This document shows positions 40,598 to 48,948 of a stretch of DNA of 64,000 nt, piece after piece; within the stretch, counting starts at the first letter, position 1; each line of letters begins with the position of its first letter. The notes below the pieces were generated by a model. That model saw nothing but the letters and a program-made list of their open reading frames with translations. It made no database searches and had not been told where the DNA came from. Source of the DNA: JAFGUF01 sp040883315 (lineage in GTDB: Bacteria > Bacillota > Clostridia > Christensenellales > UMGS416); assembly GCA_040883315.1 (NCBI GenBank), contig JBFLKU010000011.1, positions 248,001 to 312,000 of the forward strand, written 5' to 3'. The translations under genes and the position numbers were made by a program.

Positions 40598-40786
40598 ATG
40601 AAATTATCAGCACCAAAGAAAATAGTATGGCTAATCGCTTTGCTTATAGCTGTATTAGTAATGGTAGTAAAATATGTTCCAGGACTGAGTGAACTAGTAC
40701 CACCAATTATTTCTAACAATTTATTCTGGGCAATGACAGTATCTTATGTATTGTTACTGTTGGGAACAACATTCAAAGGACTATAA
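40598..40786 (+). CDS. Small two-helix membrane protein, 62 residues
   Basis: A 62-residue protein with a strong site (GGGGGAGA) upstream. It starts MKLSAPKKIVWLIALLIAVL; helix 1 spans about residues 9-25 and helix 2 about 42-58, with a loop containing VPGLSELVPP and the ending LLLLGTTFKGL. The MKLSxPKKI start and LLLLxxxxKGL end resemble a family of small unnamed membrane proteins I have seen in several phyla, but I know no function. It has its own terminator (40801-40824), so it is a single-gene unit. Confidence 0.75.
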   Translation: MKLSAPKKIVWLIALLIAVLVMVVKYVPGLSELVPPIISNNLFWAMTVSYVLLLLGTTFKGL

Positions 40787-40800
40787 AACATATCAAAGAA

Positions 40801-40824
40801 AAGGCTCTGCATATGCAGAGCCTT
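40801..40824 (+). terminator. Terminator of the small membrane protein gene
   Basis: AAGGCTCTGCAT/ATGCAGAGCCTT is a perfect 12-bp inverted repeat followed by TTTT. Confidence 0.85.
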
Positions 40825-40872
40825 TTTTAATATATTTTATAAGTAATATTACTTTTTGGTTTAAATATCTAT

Positions 40873-41784
40873 CTAGTTTTCTTCAATGTTCAGGTCACCG
40901 CTTGTAGTGTTCACATCCACCGTTATTCCATCTGAGCTTGGGCTGTAGCTGCCTGAAATGTCGCCGCTGATACTGCTATAGTCTAAGTCCATTTTGGTAT
41001 CTGCAGGTATTTTAAGCATTACATCTCCGCTTATGGTGTGAATTTTGGTTTTGCATAGAGCATCATAGTCTAGTTTCACTGAACCCGAGATTGTACTTAC
41101 ATTGATGTTTCCGCTTTCTCCGATGATATTGTCTATTGAAATGTCACCGCTTGTGGTATCTACAGATATTGTGTCTATCAATGTGTTTTCTACAGTCAAT
41201 GCCCCTGAAGTAGATTCAAAATCAATGAAGCTGATTTTCTCGCAGTCTATTCTAACATCGCCTGATACTGTGACTAAATCCAGCTTTGCAAATGAATTGC
41301 TTATTCCATCATTTATTTTGATATTGCTTCCTACACCGCTTACATACAGGTTTTCTGAATAGCTAGCCGGTATGCCTATTTGCAGCAGGCCTCTTATGAT
41401 GTTTAGTCCGCCCCAACTTCCGAAATTATATTTTGGATATTTGATTTTCACATTTATCACACCATCGTTTTTACTGGTTTCCAAGGTCAGTGTCTCGCTT
41501 CGTGTATAGCCCTGTACATCCAGAGTTATCTCTAGGTCTTTGTCTGACTGATAGAATACAACATCAGTTGAAACTGTACTTATATTGATTTTTGAAACTC
41601 CATCTATATCTAGAACTTCGTTTTTGTAATACTCAAAAGGTTCGTTGCCACCGAATGAAGGCCATTTTCCCTCTTCGAGTTTTTTAGGTATTGTATAAAT
41701 TGCTAAAGCTGCTGCAAGTATACCGAATACTAGAAAAACAACAGCACAGATTGCTACAATTTTTAGAACTACTTTATTATTCAT
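40873..41784 (-). CDS. DUF4097 beta-repeat protein with N-terminal membrane anchor
   Basis: A 303-residue protein. Residues 9-31 are a membrane helix. The rest is a repetitive right-handed beta-helix-like domain with recurring (T/S)xSGDVxI steps: VSGDVRIDC, TSGALTVEN, TSGDISIDN, ISGSVKLDY, ISGDVMLKI, ISGDISGSY, TSGDLNIEE. This is the DUF4097 type; such proteins usually come with a PadR regulator and a DUF1700 (HAAS) protein, as here. Their role is unclear but the context suggests envelope stress or signalling. It is the last gene of the PadR operon, 32 bases after the DUF1700 gene; ribosome binding site GGAGGA. Confidence 0.88.
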   Translation of the reverse strand: MNNKVVLKIVAICAVVFLVFGILAAALAIYTIPKKLEEGKWPSFGGNEPFEYYKNEVLDIDGVSKINISTVSTDVVFYQSDKDLEITLDVQGYTRSETLTLETSKNDGVINVKIKYPKYNFGSWGGLNIIRGLLQIGIPASYSENLYVSGVGSNIKINDGISNSFAKLDLVTVSGDVRIDCEKISFIDFESTSGALTVENTLIDTISVDTTSGDISIDNIIGESGNINVSTISGSVKLDYDALCKTKIHTISGDVMLKIPADTKMDLDYSSISGDISGSYSPSSDGITVDVNTTSGDLNIEEN

Positions 41785-41816
41785 ATTTTCCTCCGTTATT
41801 TTTAATTACTATATCC

Positions 41817-42332
41817 CTAATCACCAGATGCTACTCTAACGTGCAGCCTGCCATACCATACTAATGCCTTAAATGCATATTTGCTTACATATATCATTCC
41901 TATTCCCATCAATACAGCCAGTGCCAGAGATGCTATGCCTGCACACAGACCCAAATACCAAAATGAAGTTAAGAACATGCCCACTAGCCCTGCAATGCCT
42001 GCCGCTACTAAAGACAAGACTACTGCCCATAGTGAAACCCATGCAGCAAACAAAGATGCAATTATTGAGATTCCTATCAATAAGTCAAAAAAGATCAATC
42101 CGATTAATGCTATCACTCTTGTGCTTACTGACATTTTGCTTATTCTATCTTCTGTGTATCCATATTCTTTTGCGATGTCTACAGGATTACCAAGAGATTG
42201 AATTATTTCATCCTCTGTTTTTCCATTTTCCAATCCAGTTCTGAAATGCTCTTCAAAGTCATTTAATATGTCTTCAGATTCATTTGCAGGAAGCATTGTT
42301 TTAAGCTTTGATAAATATTGTTGTTTATTCAT
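41817..42332 (-). CDS. DUF1700 (HAAS) domain membrane protein
   Basis: A 171-residue protein. The N-terminal 55 residues are the HAAS domain (KQQYLSKLKTMLPANESEDI, EEHFRTGLENGKTEDEII, LGNPVDIAKEY). Three to four membrane helices follow to about residue 160. HAAS proteins are typically encoded beside PadR-like regulators and are thought to bind their sensor. The ATG at 42332 is supported by GGAGGTG; it overlaps the last 8 bases of the padR gene. Confidence 0.88.
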   Translation of the reverse strand: MNKQQYLSKLKTMLPANESEDILNDFEEHFRTGLENGKTEDEIIQSLGNPVDIAKEYGYTEDRISKMSVSTRVIALIGLIFFDLLIGISIIASLFAAWVSLWAVVLSLVAAGIAGLVGMFLTSFWYLGLCAGIASLALAVLMGIGMIYVSKYAFKALVWYGRLHVRVASGD

Positions 42333-42648
42333 TCGCTGCACCTCCGTATACAATATTGTCTACTCCGTTTCTAATTATCTGCCAATCGTTTTCTAGGTTT
42401 TGCCTTTGTCTGTCGCCTTTTGTTGTCAATCTATAATATTTTCTAGGTGGTCCTTCGCTTGATTCGCTTAGGTAGGTTTCCACGCTCTCTTCGGATTTCA
42501 GCCTTCTGAGTACTGGATATATTCCCCCATCAGAAATATTTATAGTTTTGCTCAGCACGCTGGCTAGTTCATAGCCGTATCTGTCTTCTTCCAGAAGCAT
42601 AGACAGCACACAAAGCTCTATTACACCCTTTTTAAATTGAATATCCAT
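42325..42648 (-). CDS. PadR-family transcriptional regulator
   Basis: A 107-residue PadR regulator, with MDIQFKKGVIELCVLSMLLE at the start, YGYELASVLSK for the helix-turn-helix, GGIYPVLRRLKSEESVETYL for the recognition helix and wing, and EGPPRKYYRLT as the conserved wing strand. It has the short C-terminal dimer helix of subfamily 2. It should repress its own operon (padR-DUF1700-DUF4097). It stops inside the next gene's start, implying translational coupling. Confidence 0.93.
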   Translation of the reverse strand: MDIQFKKGVIELCVLSMLLEEDRYGYELASVLSKTINISDGGIYPVLRRLKSEESVETYLSESSEGPPRKYYRLTTKGDRQRQNLENDWQIIRNGVDNIVYGGAANE

Positions 42649-42757
42649 TTAGTTCTCCTTTCTATTATTCTTGGAACAATAGTAATTATATAATACTACT
42701 ATCCTAATGTCAATAGTTTTTTTATAATAGTAGCAAATAAAGATAGTTGCAATAAAA

Positions 42758-42778
42758 AAAGCCCTTATAAAGGGCTTT
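42758..42778 (-). terminator. Terminator downstream of the DUF3267 gene
   Basis: AAAGCCCTT, loop ATA, AAGGGCTTT; T-tract on the minus strand. Confidence 0.75.
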
Positions 42779-42803
42779 GCACTACTATTTAGGAAGCAAC
42801 TTT

Positions 42804-43451
42804 CTAGTTTATCTTTTCCAAAACCAAATAGCCAACTTCATATTCAGAAGATGCAGGCAGTGCTTCTATGATGTATTTGTCCTTTGTGTCCTTTCGCATT
42901 GTCCACATGTACCAAATGTCTCCGGCACTGCCACTGGCGAATAAGGACACTAAAAAAATGAAAAAGGTGCTTTGCAAGATGATGGCTATTGCAGAGAGTG
43001 GAATTATTAATGCATAAATGGGCATCATCAAAGACCAGCGGGAAGCGCTGACGGTGTTGGGAGACAATGCTATGCAGTATGCCATTCCCGATTTTGGCGC
43101 GATGCCAAGCTTCAGATTCTCTTTTTTTGTCTTACCTATAAATTTGTATGCTAAGTAATGAGCACATTCGTGAATAGCTGCAAATACTATAAAAGAACCA
43201 AAAATTATTAGCATATTAATAATGAATCCGCCAGTTGATAGATTTATATGTAGAAGGGTTCCTTTGTTTAATAATGCCAGCAAAAAGTATAGAAAAGCAA
43301 ATACCAATATCATAATAGGCAAAGCAATTAAATTTAGATTAATTATTACTTTTCTTTTTTCCGTTCCCCGCTTTATTCTGTTTTCAATCACTTTGTACTG
43401 CACACCGTCGTATTCCAATATATCTCCCGGCTTTGCACTTTGCTCTTTCAT
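42804..43451 (-). CDS. DUF3267 membrane metalloprotease-like protein
   Basis: A 215-residue protein with four hydrophobic segments. The zinc-protease motif H-E-x-x-H is present as FAAIHECAHYLAYKFIG in the second membrane segment; a possible third ligand is in the later helices but I cannot identify it. The N-terminus has a small soluble domain (KPGDILEYDGVQYKVI). The family is placed among site-2-protease-like proteins, which cut membrane-bound proteins, though activity is not shown. It is transcribed alone between rny and the padR operon, with its own terminator. Confidence 0.85.
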   Translation of the reverse strand: MKEQSAKPGDILEYDGVQYKVIENRIKRGTEKRKVIINLNLIALPIMILVFAFLYFLLALLNKGTLLHINLSTGGFIINMLIIFGSFIVFAAIHECAHYLAYKFIGKTKKENLKLGIAPKSGMAYCIALSPNTVSASRWSLMMPIYALIIPLSAIAIILQSTFFIFLVSLFASGSAGDIWYMWTMRKDTKDKYIIEALPASSEYEVGYLVLEKIN

Positions 43452-43484
43452 TTTGTTCTCCTATTTATAAAATTAATATAAAAA

Positions 43485-43508
43485 AGAGCATACGATAAAG
43501 TATGCTCT
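43485..43508 (-). terminator. Terminator of rny
   Basis: AGAGCATAC, 6-base loop, GTATGCTCT; A-tract on the plus strand gives the U-tract for the minus-strand transcript. Confidence 0.8.
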
Positions 43509-43523
43509 GTCTATTTTAATTTA

Positions 43524-45074
43524 TTATTTCGCCAGCTCGGTAGCACGAGTCTCCCGAATGACATTTACCTTTATTTGACCTGGGTAATCAAGATCAGATT
43601 CGATTTTCTTAGCGATGTCTTTAGCCAGTATAACAGATGCTTTGTCATCTATTTCATCAGGCTTAACTATGATACGAACTTCTCTGCCTGCCTGAATGGC
43701 GAAAGATTTGTCTACGCCTTCGAATGAATTTGATATTTTTTCTAGGTCTTCCAGACGCTTAATGTAGTTTTCCAATGTTTCACGTCTAGCTCCTGGTCTG
43801 GCAGCAGATATAGCATCAGCAGCCTGAACCAATATTGCCTCTATGCTTTCAGCTTCTACATCACCGTGGTGGGCCATGATAGCATGGATAACTTTTGGAG
43901 TCTCATTGTATTTCTTGGCTAGGTCTGCACCTATTTGAACGTGAGGACCCTCTACTTCGTGGTCTACTGCCTTTCCGATGTCGTGCAGCAGCCCTGCCCT
44001 CTTTGCCAGCTTTATGTTGGCTCCTATTTCAGCAGCCATTAGGCCTGCAAGGTATGAAACCTCTATAGAGTGCTTAAGCACGTTTTGACCATAGCTGGTA
44101 CGATATCTTAGTCTTCCGATAATTCTGACCAAGTCGTGATGTATTCCGTGAACTCCTACATCAAACACGGCAGCTTCGCCGGCTTCACGTATCAGACCTT
44201 CCACTTCTTTTCTTGCCTTGTTTACCATTTCCTCTATTCTAGCCGGATGTATACGTCCATCAACTATCAGCTTTTCAAGTGCGCGCCTTGCTACTTCGCG
44301 TCTGATAGGATCAAATCCGGATAGGATGACGGCCTCTGGTGTGTCATCAATTATAAAGTCAATGCCTGTTGCTGTTTCGAGAGAGCGGATATTTCTGCCT
44401 TCGCGTCCGATTATTCTGCCCTTCATATCATCGTTTGGCAGGTTTACAACGGAAACAGTGGTTTCTGCCACGTGCTCTGCTGCACACTTTTGTATTGCCA
44501 GTCCAACAATGTTTCTGGAACGTTTATCGGCCTCTTGCTTTGCTTCGTTTTCGATTTCGCGAATCATTACAGCGGCTTCATATCTAGTTTCTCTTTCCAC
44601 TTTTTCCATCAATATGGCGTGGGCTTCCTCTTTGGTATGTCCAGATATTCTCTCTAGCTCCTGCAGCTGCTCGTTGTACAATGCAGTTGCTTTTTCCTGA
44701 ACTTTTTCAGCATCAGCTCTTAGCTTTTGGCTTTCTTCGTCTCTTTGCTCTACTTGGCGTATTTTCTTATCTAGAGCGTCTTCTCTTTGTTGTTGACGTC
44801 TTTCGGCCTTTTGCACCTCTGCACGTCTTTCCCTGATTTCTTGGTCTACTTCGTTTCTTAGCTTGTGTACTTCTTCTTTTGCTTCAATTATTGTAACTTT
44901 TTTGTTTGCTTCTGCTTTTTGCATTGCTTCTTCCAGCAATTTTTTAGCAACTTCTTCTGCTTTGCCTAGCTTTTTTTCAGCTACGGATTTTCTAGCCAAA
45001 TAGCCGATGAAAACACCGACTGCTAGAGATATGCAAACAATCAGTATATATAGGAATATTTGCTGCATGCCCAA
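43524..45074 (-). CDS. rny: Ribonuclease Y
   Basis: A membrane-tethered endoribonuclease of about 516 residues that starts mRNA decay in Firmicutes. An N-terminal membrane helix (FLYILIVCISLAVGVFIGY) is followed by a long charged coiled coil to about residue 200, a KH domain (MKGRIIGREGRNIRSLETAT), and an HD domain with HDIGKAVDHEVEGPH giving the metal site. Three starts are possible: TTG at 45074 is best placed (seven bases after AGGAGG), ATG at 45068 is six bases further, and GTG at 45083 overlaps the site itself. It has a consensus promoter (45287-45315), giving a leader of about 205 bases. Confidence 0.97.
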   Translation of the reverse strand: MGMQQIFLYILIVCISLAVGVFIGYLARKSVAEKKLGKAEEVAKKLLEEAMQKAEANKKVTIIEAKEEVHKLRNEVDQEIRERRAEVQKAERRQQQREDALDKKIRQVEQRDEESQKLRADAEKVQEKATALYNEQLQELERISGHTKEEAHAILMEKVERETRYEAAVMIREIENEAKQEADKRSRNIVGLAIQKCAAEHVAETTVSVVNLPNDDMKGRIIGREGRNIRSLETATGIDFIIDDTPEAVILSGFDPIRREVARRALEKLIVDGRIHPARIEEMVNKARKEVEGLIREAGEAAVFDVGVHGIHHDLVRIIGRLRYRTSYGQNVLKHSIEVSYLAGLMAAEIGANIKLAKRAGLLHDIGKAVDHEVEGPHVQIGADLAKKYNETPKVIHAIMAHHGDVEAESIEAILVQAADAISAARPGARRETLENYIKRLEDLEKISNSFEGVDKSFAIQAGREVRIIVKPDEIDDKASVILAKDIAKKIESDLDYPGQIKVNVIRETRATELAK

Positions 45075-45464
45075 ACGATGCACCTCCTTTTATTTTTAAC
45101 GGACGTCCATCTTCCATATTATCTTTTATTAGTTTAGAGTTTACGTGTTTGTGTTATTAAAATTGACATTTGAGTATATTAAAAAAATTTCGAAAATCTA
45201 TATAATCATTACGCGATGTTACTATACACACACATACTCACCACTATAAACATAACAGATGAGTCCAATTACTATCAACCAATACTATTTTATAGTCTTT
45301 TTAGCTGACTGTCAAGAATATGTGCATAAATGCACACAATTTATTATAATATAAATACATTATACAAATTTAACCTGGCTTTAACGCCAGAAATCCACTT
45401 ATGTGTGGATTTCTAGCATACAAAATTTAATATTTTTTTGCTTTCAGCAAAGCAAGAGATTTTG
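45075..45464. other. Long 5' region of rny with structured elements
   Basis: 390 bases without a gene. It holds the rny promoter (45287-45315), a hairpin AGAAATCCAC/GTGGATTTCT (45389-45398 with 45405-45414), and an overlapping small one CTGGC/GCCAG (45375-45390). Neither is followed by a clear U-tract. The leader itself (45075-45280) is very AT-rich and I see no known riboswitch in it. Confidence 0.55.
45287..45315 (-). promoter_or_regulatory. Promoter of rny
   Basis: Minus-strand -35 TTGACA (45310-45315), 17 bases, -10 TAAAAT (45287-45292). Confidence 0.75.
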
Positions 45465-47228
45465 TTATTTTAATAGTATATATCCCTCGAATCCGATTAC
45501 GCCTACATCGGCGCTGTACCATGCGTGCAAGGATGTGAGAACAATTTTAAAAGATATTTCAGAGTCTTCATATATGAAATCTGTGCTGTCTTCGCCAAAG
45601 GATTGCTTTTTCTGAATAATTTTTTCTCCATAGCAATCAGACATTAGGAATTCGTTTATAATTTCACCATTTTCATATATTGATATTCTATAGTCTACAA
45701 TTTCACCGTCGTCATTGGTCACTTCCTTTATCTTAATTCCCAAATCATCAATTAAGTATATATCACCATTATTGAAATCATAGCCGTTTATTGCAAGCAG
45801 ATATTTATATCCGTCTACATCCACGGGAGGAAAAGTTCTGTTTTCTTCTGTTGCCATAGCGTAAATGTATCGGTTTTTATCCATTGATGCGGTATCATCA
45901 GATAATCGTGCATTTAAAATATCCATAGCCTGTGAATGATTTATAAATGTTATTTTTTCGTTGAAGGTTTCGCTGCTTTCATCGTAGATGCCGTATCCGT
46001 CGTGAATTCTGCTTAGATACTGCAGAATATCCTGAGCCTGTTCTAGATCCTCTGTTTTAATTGTTTCCATATCTAGTGTATCATCCTTCAGATAGGGGCT
46101 TAGGGTTTTCTCTAGCCTATTTATTTGTGAGACCTGAGCGGCACTATTTGCAGATATGGGCTCAGCAATGCTGATGAGAGCAAAAAGTGCAATAGAGAGA
46201 GTGATTACAATGTTCCTTGGTTTTTTCTTTGTTACTCGCATATAAATCATATATGCGAATATCACAGCCAGCCATATGCCGCCCAGTAAAAGATAATACC
46301 TGTTTATGGTCAGGGCATATTGATTTATTCGCATAAAAATAGCAACAAACATTACTCCTATAGGTGCAATTGAAATAATAGGATACCAATCAAAGAAAAA
46401 TTTTGTTATTGGATTGTCTTTATATGGTCTTGCAAGGTATGCTACTACCACGCTTACGAAACTATACCATAGAACTAGATGCCCGATTATAGAATGAGGC
46501 ATTTTAAATCCTGTAAGCATAATTTTGAATATGATATATCCATATACGACCGCAGAATAAACAAAGAGCAAAGGTATGCATACATAAGACAGCAGTACTT
46601 TATAAAGCTTTTTTGTGGAAGGCTCGATTTTGTAGTCCAGCCCTACCAGCCAGAGCATAGGCAGGAAAGTAGTGGCTAGGATTACAGCAAAATCGGCATA
46701 TAAATCTTCTGATATGTTTATTCCGAAAAGTTCCTCCAGAGCAAAAAGCACGCCGGCTATGCCGCCGTAGGCAATGCCATATAGTAATCCTGAGATAAAA
46801 AGGCGTCCTGCAGCAAGATTGGCAAAATGCTCTGATTTATCATCGCTTCTGATGAAGGGAAGCGAGATGAAAAGAAGCCCCTGAATAAAGTAGATTATAA
46901 ATGTTATCATAGCTGACCAGAACTGATCCACTTCAATTGTGAAGTAGTAGCCTGCTGAGAGTAGAAAGCAAACTGATAAGATTATGATATAATATTTTGT
47001 GCTGAAAGTATCATAGCTGAGTTTTATGGCTCTAAGGTTTAGTGCAAAGCCTGCAAAAACAGCTATAGACAAATTGATTTTGATGATTATGTCTTCATCT
47101 AGGTTGTCTATGTGTATCAGACATATTGTTAATATGCCTATCGCTATCAATGAGAACAAGAAAACGGGATATGTTTTCATTACCTTCACTATGTTCTCTT
47201 TTATTCTCCAATCTTTGAACTTTTTCAT
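45465..47228 (-). CDS. DUF4153 polytopic membrane protein
   Basis: A 587-residue protein with about 10 membrane helices in the first 370 residues and a soluble C-terminal part of about 210 residues. The membrane part shows the DUF4153 pattern (LAAGRLFISGLLYGIAYGGI, then WLVGLDYKIEPSTKKLYKVL, and ARPYKDNPITKFFFDWYPII). The C-terminal part has beta-rich sequence (DVDGYKYLLAINGYDFNNGD) and probably faces outside. Function not established. Ribosome binding site AGGGGGTAG. Not obviously in an operon. Confidence 0.85.
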   Translation of the reverse strand: MKKFKDWRIKENIVKVMKTYPVFLFSLIAIGILTICLIHIDNLDEDIIIKINLSIAVFAGFALNLRAIKLSYDTFSTKYYIIILSVCFLLSAGYYFTIEVDQFWSAMITFIIYFIQGLLFISLPFIRSDDKSEHFANLAAGRLFISGLLYGIAYGGIAGVLFALEELFGINISEDLYADFAVILATTFLPMLWLVGLDYKIEPSTKKLYKVLLSYVCIPLLFVYSAVVYGYIIFKIMLTGFKMPHSIIGHLVLWYSFVSVVVAYLARPYKDNPITKFFFDWYPIISIAPIGVMFVAIFMRINQYALTINRYYLLLGGIWLAVIFAYMIYMRVTKKKPRNIVITLSIALFALISIAEPISANSAAQVSQINRLEKTLSPYLKDDTLDMETIKTEDLEQAQDILQYLSRIHDGYGIYDESSETFNEKITFINHSQAMDILNARLSDDTASMDKNRYIYAMATEENRTFPPVDVDGYKYLLAINGYDFNNGDIYLIDDLGIKIKEVTNDDGEIVDYRISIYENGEIINEFLMSDCYGEKIIQKKQSFGEDSTDFIYEDSEISFKIVLTSLHAWYSADVGVIGFEGYILLK

Positions 47229-47316
47229 AATGTCTACCCCCTAACATAATTTTATCACAGTTTGTTTTGAGGCGTTATAATAATTTACAATTAGAGTTTT
47301 AGACATTGTCATAATG

Positions 47317-47345
47317 TTGTCATTAATTTTCCTTTATGATATAAT
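47317..47345 (+). promoter_or_regulatory. Promoter of the alkaline phosphatase gene
   Basis: -35 TTGTCA (47317-47322), 17 bases, extended -10 TGATATAAT (-10 hexamer 47340-47345). The leader of about 20 bases has GAAAGGA as ribosome binding site. Confidence 0.75.
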
Positions 47346-47370
47346 TCACCCGTAGTATGAAAGGAAAATT

Positions 47371-48897
47371 ATGAAAAGAAATTTAACAATTTTACTGACT
47401 GTAATGATGATTTTGCTATCATCATGCAGCGGATTAAATATTAACATAAAGTCAACTGAAGAGCCTGTGAGCACACCGACAGCTACTTTGGAATTAGTTA
47501 CTCCCCAGCCCACTCCCACAGCGGAGCCCACACCCAGCCCTACAGCAGTGCCTACCCAGCCAAAATATATCTTTATAGTAATTGGCGATGGATTTGGCAG
47601 AGGGGCAATGATGATGGGTGAAATATATGCTAGGCTGCAAAGTGAAGATATGGCACAGGGGGCAGTCTGGGAAGGATTTACCCAGCAAAAGTGGGTAGAC
47701 GGCAGAGGCGAGTCTGCATCCGGCGGCACAGCAATTGCAACAGGATATGTCACTCCGCCTAGCTTTATATCTCAGAACACAGAGTATCAGGATTTAGTAA
47801 CTATAATGGATAGAGCAAAAGAGGCAGGAATGTCAACAGGGGTTGTTACAAATTCATTTTTGCTGGATGCGACACCGGCAACATTTTTGACTCACGATGA
47901 CTGGAGGCTGAACTTTGATGATTTGGCAGAAAGAATGTGGACAAGCAATGTAGACTATATTGCGGGAGGCGGATTGATGCGCCTTGTTCCAAAATCATAT
48001 TATTCATCCTTTGATTCACTTGACTGCAGAAACTCTAAAACACAGGATGTCAGCGATGTAAGCCAAAAATCAGCTTTTCCTAAGATGGTAGAAGAGATGG
48101 GATATGTGCCATATCTAGGATTGACAGGTGCACAAAGCTTTTTGAGCCAAGTAGATGCAGGGACATTCAGCGATACAAAAGCAATATGTGTATTCTCAGA
48201 AAGCACTATGACATATGAGACCAGCAAGATGGACCCCGAAAATGCGGAGAGATATAAATATGTTCCTAAGTTGGAGGATATGGTATCAGGCGGCATTCAG
48301 TCACTTTCACAGAATCCAAATGGATTTGTTATGATGATAGAAGAAGGACTAATAGACAAGCGTGGTCACAATGGATCGCAGTACGGAAATATATCACAAA
48401 TTAGAGTTCTTAATGACACGCTAAAAACTATAATGGATTTTTATAATGAGCATCCATATGAAACGTTGGTTGTATTAACAGCAGACCATGAAACCGGCGA
48501 ATATAAATATAACGAAGAAAGATTTGCAGAATTTAAAACATTCCCCAGCTTCGCATGGAGCGATAATCCGAATGAAGTGATTGACTTTTTGGACAGCGTA
48601 TGGGGAGTGGAGGTCTATGGATCTAAAATAACCAAATATGTGAACTACGGCATTGAAAAGCCGTGGAACGACATAAAGCTGGACAGAGCCAGCTTGTACA
48701 ATTATGTGACACTGCAGACCAGCCTGGATTTGGGAATAGAGCCAAAGACAGAATATCATTCGTGGCAGCTTGTGCCATGCTATAGCATTGGAGTGGGCAG
48801 CCAAGAGATGGAAAGAACCACAGGTATCCAGGACATACCAATCATTATATGTGAGATAATGGGGTGGAACGCACTGCCGGAGGTGGCAGCGAAATAG
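47371..48897 (+). CDS. Alkaline phosphatase family lipoprotein
   Basis: A 508-residue exported phosphatase. A lipoprotein signal ends in LLSSC (Cys at residue 19), followed by a Pro/Thr-rich spacer (residues about 28-64). The phosphatase core starts IFIVIGDGFGRGA. The catalytic Ser is in ESASGGTAIATGY, metal-binding residues are in TPATFLTHDD, EEGLIDKRGHNG and LTADHETGEY. These match the PhoA/alkaline-phosphatase fold, so it should hydrolyse phosphomonoesters outside the cell. The D preceding the catalytic Ser region (DS in most relatives) is E here. No Pho-box was recognised. It ends in a bidirectional terminator. Confidence 0.92.
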   Translation: MKRNLTILLTVMMILLSSCSGLNINIKSTEEPVSTPTATLELVTPQPTPTAEPTPSPTAVPTQPKYIFIVIGDGFGRGAMMMGEIYARLQSEDMAQGAVWEGFTQQKWVDGRGESASGGTAIATGYVTPPSFISQNTEYQDLVTIMDRAKEAGMSTGVVTNSFLLDATPATFLTHDDWRLNFDDLAERMWTSNVDYIAGGGLMRLVPKSYYSSFDSLDCRNSKTQDVSDVSQKSAFPKMVEEMGYVPYLGLTGAQSFLSQVDAGTFSDTKAICVFSESTMTYETSKMDPENAERYKYVPKLEDMVSGGIQSLSQNPNGFVMMIEEGLIDKRGHNGSQYGNISQIRVLNDTLKTIMDFYNEHPYETLVVLTADHETGEYKYNEERFAEFKTFPSFAWSDNPNEVIDFLDSVWGVEVYGSKITKYVNYGIEKPWNDIKLDRASLYNYVTLQTSLDLGIEPKTEYHSWQLVPCYSIGVGSQEMERTTGIQDIPIIICEIMGWNALPEVAAK

Positions 48898-48903
48898 AAA
48901 AAC

Positions 48904-48929
48904 AAAGCTGATGCATTTGCACCAGCTTT
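48904..48929. terminator. Bidirectional terminator between phosphatase and DegV genes
   Basis: AAAGCTG/CAGCTTT with an inner TGC/GCA continuation across one mismatch; loop ATTT; T-rich after, A-rich before. Confidence 0.6.
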
Positions 48930-48948
48930 TAATTTTTTAATTATAGGT

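Noticed and set aside
45389..45414. Hairpin AGAAATCCAC/GTGGATTTCT as a terminator of the DUF4153 gene
   Set aside because: Not followed by a U-tract on either strand; kept only as a structural element.
47357..47374. Five-codon frame overlapping the phosphatase start (ATGA)
   Set aside because: Too short and lacks its own ribosome binding site; the overlap is probably coincidence.
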